17,816 nucleotides of DNA from positions 1 through 17,816 of the forward strand of contig JAICVT010000048.1 of NCBI GenBank assembly GCA_025935235.1. Reading direction: 5' to 3'. This stretch comes from Ktedonobacterales bacterium (GTDB taxonomy: Bacteria; Chloroflexota; Ktedonobacteria; Ktedonobacterales; JADMIN01). This document shows positions 13,146-17,816 of this stretch, one piece after another (within the stretch, counting starts at the first letter, position 1; each line of letters opens with the position of its first letter). The notes beneath the pieces are model-generated. The model saw only the letters and a program-made list of their open reading frames with translations. It was not told the origin of the DNA and ran no database searches. The translations under genes were made by a program, and so were the position numbers.

Positions 13146-15149
13146 TCAGCCTTCCAGCAGCTCGCGCGAGAGGTCGGCCACCAGATCGTAGCGGCCATAG
13201 GAGGGCATCAGATAGCAACCCTGGATCAGCCCGCGCGAGCGCGCCTGCGTGATGATCTCGCGCGCCAGAGCGATGCCCACCTCGCGCCCCTGCTCGCCCG
13301 CCTCGCGCATGCGCGCACGCACCTCCTCGGGGATGCTCATGCCTGGCACCTCGTTGTGCAGGTATTCGGCGTGCTTGGCGCTGTGCAGCGGGATCATCCC
13401 CAGGATGATCGGCGCGCCGACCGGGCCGAAGCGCTCGGCGAAGCGCTCCAGCGGGGCCAGCTCATAGATCGGCTGCGTCATGATGAACTGCGCGCCCGCG
13501 TCGAGCTTGTCGCGCAGGCGATGCAACTCTAGCTCGGTCTCGGTCATCTGGCCGTGCTCCGAGAGCAGCTCGTGCGCCACATCGCCCGGCAGCGCCAATT
13601 TGCGGCGGGCGCGCTCCTGGTCCACGTCAATCAGGCGATCCTCCATGTTGAGGTTGAGCGCCGCGCCGATAAAGAAGCGCGCGGGCAGGCCGAGCGAGCC
13701 GCCCGCCGCATCGTGCCCCTCATTCATGCCCTTCAGGATGCGCACCAGCCCCACGGAGTCTACATCCCACACGCCCGTCAGGTTCGGATAGTTGCCTGCG
13801 CGCAGCGGGTCGCCGGTCAGCGCCAGGATGTTGTGCGAGCCGAGCGCGTGCGCGCCCAGCAGGTCGGACTGGATCGCCATCAGGTTGCGGTCGCGCGTGG
13901 TGAAGTGGATGATCGTCTCCAGATCGAGGTAGTCGCGCAGCAGCCGCGCCAGCGCCAGACAGCTCATGCGCACGCGCGCCATCGGGCTGTCGGCGATGTT
14001 GATGTAGCGCACGCCCGCCTCGCGCAGCCGCGCCGCGCCATCCATGATCTTGCGCGGGTTGAGGCCTTTCGGCGGGTCTAGCTCGACGCTGACGACGAAG
14101 CGCCCGGCCTCCAGGTCCTCTTGTAGATGCGTGCGCTCGGTCAGCTCCTCGGGTGGGAAGGTCTCGGCGGGCGCGGCGGGCGCGATGACGGCGGGCATGG
14201 CCCACGCGCTGGCCTGCTCGGGCAGGTAGGCGCCGATGGCCCCACGCATGGCGGCGATATGCTCTGGCGTGGTGCCGCAGCAGCCGCCCACCAGCCGCAC
14301 GCCTGCTGAGGCGAAGCGCTGGGCGTAGTCGGCGAAGTAGGCGGGGGTCGAGACGTAGAGGAAGCGATTCTCGACGCGCGTGGGCAGGCCCGCGTTGGGC
14401 TGGGCCGCGAGCAGCACATCGCGCTCTGGATCAATGCCCATCTTGCGCAGCGCCGCCGCCATCTCCACCACCGCGTCGAGGATGCCCGCCGGGCCGACGC
14501 TACAGTTCGCGCCGATCACATCTACCCCCAGCAGGGCCAGCGCGCGCGCCGCCTGTGCGGGTGTCTCGCCAGAGAGCGACTGGCCATCCTCGGCGAAGGT
14601 CATCTGCGCGACGATTGGCAGGCTGCCCACCTCGCGCGCCGCCAGCGCCGCCTGACGCAGCTCCGTCAGGCTGGAGAACGTCTCCAGGATGATGAGGTCG
14701 GCGCCGCCCTCCACCAGCCCCTCGATCTGCTCGCGGAAGATGGCGCGCAGGGCGGCCAGACGTGGCTCGTCGTCACGCGCGGTGGGGGCGACGGGCTGGC
14801 CGCTGGGGCCGACCGCGCCCGCCACGAAGACCGATTGCCCGGCGATGTCGCGCGCCTCATAGGCCAGCTTGGCGGCGCGGCGGTTGATGACGCGCGCCTG
14901 ATCGGCCAGGCCGTAGGCGTTGAGCTTGGCGGCATTGGCCCCAAACGTGTTGGTCTCGACGATCTCGGCGCCCGCCAGAATGTATTGTCGGTGGACCTGC
15001 TGCACCAACTCCGGCGCGGTCAGGGTCAGCTCGTCGAAGCATCGCCCGTGCATCAGCGAGGCGCCCGCGCGAGCATAGAGCATCGTACCCATCGCGCCAT
15101 CGCACAGCACTGGCCCCTGCCGCAGTCGCTCAAGCGCTGGTTCGCTCAT
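13146..15149 (-). CDS. Bifunctional homocysteine S-methyltransferase / methylenetetrahydrofolate reductase
   Basis: A 667-residue fusion. Residues 1-305 are the homocysteine S-methyltransferase domain; Cys216 (GANCSVGP) and Cys290-Cys291 (GGCCGTT) are the three zinc ligands. Residues about 340-667 are an MTHFR domain (FVVSVELDPPKG, HFTTRDRNLMAIQSDLLG, LALTGDP, FIMTQPIYE, YLMPSYGRYD). It links production of 5-methyltetrahydrofolate to homocysteine methylation in methionine synthesis. Such fusions are known in Firmicutes, Chloroflexota and Deinococci. ATG at 15149 has GAGG 6 bases upstream; the frame stays open for 99 more codons, which look non-coding. There is an apparent insert of about 30 residues (508-540, around LALPGDVAHELLSEHG) within the MTHFR part. 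A promoter and structured leader precede it. Confidence 0.93.
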   Translation of the reverse strand: MSEPALERLRQGPVLCDGAMGTMLYARAGASLMHGRCFDELTLTAPELVQQVHRQYILAGAEIVETNTFGANAAKLNAYGLADQARVINRRAAKLAYEARDIAGQSVFVAGAVGPSGQPVAPTARDDEPRLAALRAIFREQIEGLVEGGADLIILETFSSLTELRQAALAAREVGSLPIVAQMTFAEDGQSLSGETPAQAARALALLGVDVIGANCSVGPAGILDAVVEMAAALRKMGIDPERDVLLAAQPNAGLPTRVENRFLYVSTPAYFADYAQRFASAGVRLVGGCCGTTPEHIAAMRGAIGAYLPEQASAWAMPAVIAPAAPAETFPPEELTERTHLQEDLEAGRFVVSVELDPPKGLNPRKIMDGAARLREAGVRYINIADSPMARVRMSCLALARLLRDYLDLETIIHFTTRDRNLMAIQSDLLGAHALGSHNILALTGDPLRAGNYPNLTGVWDVDSVGLVRILKGMNEGHDAAGGSLGLPARFFIGAALNLNMEDRLIDVDQERARRKLALPGDVAHELLSEHGQMTETELELHRLRDKLDAGAQFIMTQPIYELAPLERFAERFGPVGAPIILGMIPLHSAKHAEYLHNEVPGMSIPEEVRARMREAGEQGREVGIALAREIITQARSRGLIQGCYLMPSYGRYDLVADLSRELLEG

Positions 15150-15184
15150 GGTCCGCCTCGCTCTCCTCGTTCCCCTGCTGATAA

Positions 15185-15216
15185 CCGTTGGTGGCCACTG
15201 ATGGCCGTTGGTGGCC
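15185..15216 (-). repeat. Two 20-bp near-identical tandem repeats in the metHF leader
   Basis: Read on the minus strand, GGCCACCAACGGCCATCAGT is followed directly by a copy with three changes (GGCCACCAACGGTTATCAGC). The identical 12-base core is at 15185-15196 and 15205-15216 on the plus strand. Each unit contains sequence able to fold on its neighbour (GGCCA/TGGCC). They lie about 35-70 bases before the metHF start codon. Confidence 0.75.
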
Positions 15217-15228
15217 GCGGATGCGGCG

Positions 15229-15275
15229 GCGTCCGCGCGTGCGGGCGGACAGCCGCCACCCCATCGCGCGGACGC
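15229..15275 (-). promoter_or_regulatory. Nested hairpin in the metHF leader
   Basis: GCGTCCGCGCG (15229-15239) pairs perfectly with CGCGCGGACGC (15265-15275). Within the enclosed 25 bases, GGCGG (15244-15248) pairs with CCGCC (15253-15257) around a 4-base loop. The structure starts close to the predicted transcription start. It does not match the SAM-I riboswitch consensus I know. It could be a cis-regulatory leader or simply a GC-rich stem. Confidence 0.45.
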
Positions 15276-15283
15276 TCCCAGCC

Positions 15284-15313
15284 AGTATAATCCCAGCGGC
15301 GCGGGCGTGTCGA
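15284..15313 (-). promoter_or_regulatory. Promoter for metHF
   Basis: On the minus strand TCGACA (15308-15313) is followed after 18 bases by TATACT (15284-15289), each one base from consensus. The transcript would start near 15277 with a leader of about 128 bases carrying the hairpin and the tandem repeats. Confidence 0.55.
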
Positions 15314-15334
15314 GCCGCGCTGACCAGGTCACAG

Positions 15335-16087
15335 TCAGGATGGCGAGGGGATGGCGGCCGGATGCCCCGCGACTTCGTCGGCCAGGCGGCGCAACGCAGG
15401 CTCGCGCTTCATCCGCACAGCGACGATGACTAGCCAGACCATCCATACGACATCAAGGACGTAGGCCAGCACGATGGCGTTCGACAGCGTCTGCGAGAAG
15501 CCCTCGACGCCGACGATCCAGCCCTGCGCCAGATAGGTGAGGCCAGCTAGCGCCATCAGGAAGGCGATTGGCCGTGGAACCCAGGCTATGCGCAGGACCG
15601 CGACCGCGAGCAGCAACACGGCAAGGCCTAGCGCGAAGTTCTGGTAGCTGCGCAGCCCCCACTCGATCCAGCGGATGGCCTCTGCGCTCGCGAAGCGCGC
15701 CGCCTTTTCGGCGTCTGCGGCGTTCACCCAGGCGGCATCGGCCTGCTTGTTGGCGACGCCATCCACCGCCTGAAGGCCGCCGTAGAGCGCCAGCGCCGCC
15801 ACCGCCGACGCGGCGCCGAAGCGACCCCCCCAGCGCGCCAGCCCGGCCTGCACATCCACGGCGAAGGAGAGCGCGACCAGTCCCGCGACCAGCAGCGCCA
15901 TCGCCGCGAACTGGCCAATGTGGACCAGCGTCCAACTCCCGCTGGCGGCGTACGTGGCGAAGATGGCGTGGTGGTCATTCGCCACCCCACCGGCATGCAG
16001 CAGGGTAATCACAATGTAGAGCAACTGCCCCACCAGCAGCAGCGTGCCGGCAACGCGCAGCGACGATCTGACAGTTCCGTTGTGCAT
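15335..16087 (-). CDS. Six-helix integral membrane protein, unknown function
   Basis: A 250-residue protein with about six hydrophobic segments (around residues 10-32, 53-76, 86-105, 150-168, 175-195 and 205-228) and short loops. ATG at 16087 follows AAGGAG with a 7-base spacer; the frame stays open 47 codons further upstream without a ribosome site. A conserved-looking soluble stretch between helices 3 and 4 (AADAEKAARFASAEAIRWIEWGLRSYQ) is reminiscent of DUF4386-like membrane proteins, but I am not sure of that family. It is transcribed toward metHF, 185 bases before it, with the metHF promoter in between. No enzymatic or transport motif is visible. Confidence 0.75.
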   Translation of the reverse strand: MHNGTVRSSLRVAGTLLLVGQLLYIVITLLHAGGVANDHHAIFATYAASGSWTLVHIGQFAAMALLVAGLVALSFAVDVQAGLARWGGRFGAASAVAALALYGGLQAVDGVANKQADAAWVNAADAEKAARFASAEAIRWIEWGLRSYQNFALGLAVLLLAVAVLRIAWVPRPIAFLMALAGLTYLAQGWIVGVEGFSQTLSNAIVLAYVLDVVWMVWLVIVAVRMKREPALRRLADEVAGHPAAIPSPS

Positions 16088-16125
16088 GACGATGCTCCTT
16101 CTCGGTTTCACCGAACGATGTTGGC

Positions 16126-16168
16126 GCGGCAGTCGAGCGCGACGTGTTATGGCGCGCTCGACCGCCGC
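16126..16168. repeat. Long inverted repeat upstream of the membrane protein gene
   Basis: GTCGAGCGCG (16132-16141) pairs perfectly with CGCGCTCGAC (16153-16162). After one mismatch the stem continues for five more pairs (16126-16130 with 16164-16168). The spacer is 11 bases. It is 39-81 bases before the membrane-protein start and could be an operator or RNA hairpin. Confidence 0.55.
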
Positions 16169-16347
16169 GCTGATGGGATTCCCTGCAATCCCCTCACGCT
16201 CCCTCGCGCTGACCACGATTCCCCTCACCAGCCACGCATGCGGCGCGTCCAGCGGGGGGCGCGGTTTCGTGTGTATGGTCGCGCCATGATACTGTGTTGC
16301 ACAAGGTCATCGCGTCGGTACATCTACCGTATTTGGGCTGCGAGCGA

Positions 16348-16378
16348 CCACGCGCTGAAAGACGCGCTCAGTGCGTGG
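16348..16378. repeat. Inverted repeat upstream of the CoA-transferase promoter
   Basis: CCACGCGCTGA (16348-16358) pairs with TCAGTGCGTGG (16368-16378) in 10 of 11 positions, the exception being a G-T pair. It lies about 60 bases upstream of the extended -10 box. It may be an activator site or a chance GC-rich palindrome. Confidence 0.4.
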
Positions 16379-16436
16379 CTGCCGACTGGAACAAACTCTG
16401 TCTCCCTCTGGGGCAGCCTGGAGCGAGGGCGCGTCA

Positions 16437-16445
16437 TGCTATACT
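16437..16445 (+). promoter_or_regulatory. Extended -10 promoter for the CoA-transferase gene
   Basis: TGCTATACT combines the TGn extended element with TATACT (16440-16445). No clear -35 is present (the 17-bp position reads CCTGGA), as is common for extended -10 promoters. The predicted leader is about 60 bases. Confidence 0.5.
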
Positions 16446-16513
16446 GCGGGCGTCCGCTGCTACGTGGGCGCCACCACTCGCGTCACCACTCGCCGCCTGG
16501 GAAGGAACGGTCT

Positions 16514-17725
16514 ATGCCACCGGAGTCGCCAATCTCGCCGTCGCCGCTGGAGGGGATTCGCGTGGTGGACCTGAGCCGCGCGCTGAGCGGGCCGCTCTGC
16601 GCGATGCTGCTGGGCGATCTGGGCGCCGAGGTCATCAAGGTGGAGGAGCCAGGGGTGGGCGACGACAGCCGCCACTGGGGGCCACCCTTCCAGAACGGCG
16701 AGAGCGCCTATTTCCTGAGCTGCAACCGCAACAAGCGCGGCATCACGCTCAACCTGAAGCGTGAGGCAGCGCGCGAGGCGCTCTGGCGGCTGATCGAGCG
16801 CGCCGACGTGCTGATCCAGAACTTTCGCCCCGGCCTGATGGAGCAGCTGGGGCTGGGCTACGAGGCCGTGCGCGTGCGCAATCCGCGGCTAGTCTATTGC
16901 AGCATCTCGGCCTACGGGCAGGATGGCCCCGAGGCGCGGCGCCCCGGCTATGACATCATCATGCAGGGGACGACCGGCGCTACCAGCGTGACGGGCGATC
17001 CGGCTGGCTCGCCCTATCGCAGCGGGCTGCCAGTCTGCGACGTACTCTCTGGCATGACGGCGATGCAGGCGATCCTGGCGGCGCTCTATGTCCGCGAGCG
17101 CACGGGTCGCGGGCAGCATGTGGAGACGACGCTGCTCGGCGCGACGGTGGCGGCGCTGGGCAATTTCGCCTCCAGCTATCTCGTCTCGGGCGTCGCGCCG
17201 CATCGGGTGGGCAACAGCCATCCGCAGATCGCGCCGTATGACCTGATCCGCACGCGCGACGGCTATATCAATATCGCGGGTGGCAACGACGATATCTTCC
17301 GGCGGGTCTGCGCCGCGCTCGATCTCCCTGCGCTGGCCGACGACCCGCGCTTCGCCACGAACGCCGAGCGGGTGCGCAACCGCGCCGCGCTGCTGGCCGC
17401 GCTGGAGCAGCGCACGACCCAGCTCACCACCGACGAGCTGATGGTGATCCTTGACGCGGCCAACGCGCCCGCCGGGCCGATCCGCGATATGCAGCAGGTC
17501 TTGAGCAGCCCGCAGGCGCAGCACATCGGCCTCGTGCGCGAGCTGGAGCATCCGACGACAGGCGTAGTGCGGGTAGTGGATACGCCGCTGCATCTCTCCG
17601 AGACGCCCGCCACGCTGCGGCTGGCCCCGCCAACCCTCGGCCAGCATACCGCCGAGGTGTTGGCCGAGCTGGGCTATGATCCCGCGACCATCGCCGCCTG
17701 GCGCGCTGACGGCACGGCGGTGTAA
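16514..17725 (+). CDS. Family III (CaiB/BaiF-type) CoA-transferase
   Basis: A 403-residue enzyme. ATG at 16514 follows GGAAGGAA with a 7-base spacer; the frame is open far upstream, but that part looks non-coding. Family motifs: GIRVVDLSRALSGPLCAMLLGDLGAEVIKVE (in two parts, residues 14-44), NRNKRGITLNLK, IQNFRPG, and RPGYDIIMQGTTG, where Asp147 is the expected nucleophile that forms the aspartyl-CoA intermediate. Later GRGQHVETTLLGA and the small C-terminal domain are intact. These cytoplasmic enzymes move CoA between carboxylic acids, as in oxalate, carnitine, bile acid or dicarboxylate pathways. The donor and acceptor cannot be told from sequence. It could activate an acid brought in by the Liv-type transporter, but it is on the other strand and about 3.7 kb from the iclR promoter. 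Confidence 0.92.
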   Translation: MPPESPISPSPLEGIRVVDLSRALSGPLCAMLLGDLGAEVIKVEEPGVGDDSRHWGPPFQNGESAYFLSCNRNKRGITLNLKREAAREALWRLIERADVLIQNFRPGLMEQLGLGYEAVRVRNPRLVYCSISAYGQDGPEARRPGYDIIMQGTTGATSVTGDPAGSPYRSGLPVCDVLSGMTAMQAILAALYVRERTGRGQHVETTLLGATVAALGNFASSYLVSGVAPHRVGNSHPQIAPYDLIRTRDGYINIAGGNDDIFRRVCAALDLPALADDPRFATNAERVRNRAALLAALEQRTTQLTTDELMVILDAANAPAGPIRDMQQVLSSPQAQHIGLVRELEHPTTGVVRVVDTPLHLSETPATLRLAPPTLGQHTAEVLAELGYDPATIAAWRADGTAV

Positions 17726-17816
17726 ACCATCTGGCGGTTGTAACCGCACATGGGTGGGCCACGGCGGGGCCGCGAAGCTCGGCTCCGTCTGCCGCCCGCG
17801 CGGACTCACTCGATCC
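17726..17816. other. Right-end intergenic sequence
   Basis: The 91 bases after the CoA-transferase contain only a tight 6-bp inverted repeat (GCGGTT/AACCGC, 17734-17747) with a 2-base loop. I see no start of a further gene. Confidence 0.5.

Larger units (their letters stand above)
16088..16513. other. Divergent intergenic region
   Basis: These 426 bases separate the minus-strand membrane protein from the plus-strand CoA-transferase. They hold two inverted repeats (16126-16168 and 16348-16378) and an extended -10 promoter at 16437-16445. Open frames crossing the region lack ribosome sites or merely extend the CoA-transferase frame upstream. No RNA gene is evident. Confidence 0.6.

Noticed and set aside
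15286..15291. TATAAT read on the plus strand
   Set aside because: No plus-strand gene follows it; the same bases make a better minus-strand -10 for metHF.
15150..15446. A 99-codon N-terminal extension of the metHF frame
   Set aside because: It covers the promoter, the hairpin and the tandem repeats; the homologous protein start and a ribosome site are at 15149.
16214..16220. CACGATT half-site like the iclR operator arm in the CoA-transferase upstream region
   Set aside because: Seven bases without a partner arm is too little to support shared control.
15920..16513. A 198-codon N-terminal extension of the CoA-transferase frame
   Set aside because: It crosses the start of the membrane protein gene and the promoter region, resembles no CoA-transferase sequence, and a good ribosome site sits before the ATG at 16514.

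Overview
The window is GC-rich bacterial DNA with genes packed on both strands. It most resembles a chromosomal segment of a high-GC Chloroflexota-type bacterium. That guess rests on three things: a PDZ/radical-SAM/DUF512 protein, a single-chain homocysteine S-methyltransferase/methylenetetrahydrofolate reductase, and a high-affinity branched-chain-type ABC cassette under an IclR regulator. The taxonomic call is an inference from gene content; no rRNA or tRNA gene is visible. I see no insertion sequence, prophage, CRISPR array or integrase.

Left part (1-4143). A small Gly/Tyr/Arg-rich protein is encoded on the minus strand. A 387-base gap follows, holding a TATAAT promoter candidate with a perfect 11-bp inverted repeat just upstream. 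Then come three plus-strand genes: a radical SAM/DUF512 protein, a lipoprotein of unknown function and a class I SAM-dependent methyltransferase. GC-rich palindromes of REP type follow the first and the third of these genes.

Centre (4343-12939), all on the minus strand. In transcription order: an IclR-family regulator, an acyl-CoA dehydrogenase, LivF and LivG ATPases, LivH and LivM permeases, and a LivK-type binding lipoprotein. After a strong hairpin there is an alpha/beta hydrolase of the enol-lactonase/esterase type. Start/stop overlaps (ATGA) join livF-livG and livH-livM. Together these look like an inducible uptake and CoA-dependent degradation cassette for a small carboxylic acid, branched-chain acid or aromatic acid; the substrate cannot be read from sequence. 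A near-consensus promoter (TTGACG-17-TATACT) lies upstream of the IclR gene, and a perfect 9+9 inverted repeat begins a few bases past its expected transcription start. This is a good candidate autoregulatory operator.

Right part (13146-17725). The homocysteine methyltransferase/MTHFR fusion (minus) has its own promoter and a structured leader with two 20-bp near-identical tandem repeats. Next is a six-helix membrane protein (minus). A divergent 426-base gap separates it from a family III CoA-transferase (plus) with an extended -10 promoter. The CoA-transferase could activate a substrate for the acyl-CoA dehydrogenase, but it is a separate transcription unit.

I found no clearly new molecular machine. 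The most interesting signals are the IclR promoter/operator, an acyl-CoA dehydrogenase whose usual catalytic Glu is Asp, a 120-base spacer built almost wholly of short tandem repeats, the metHF leader, and strong hairpins at gene ends that all lack a U-tract.
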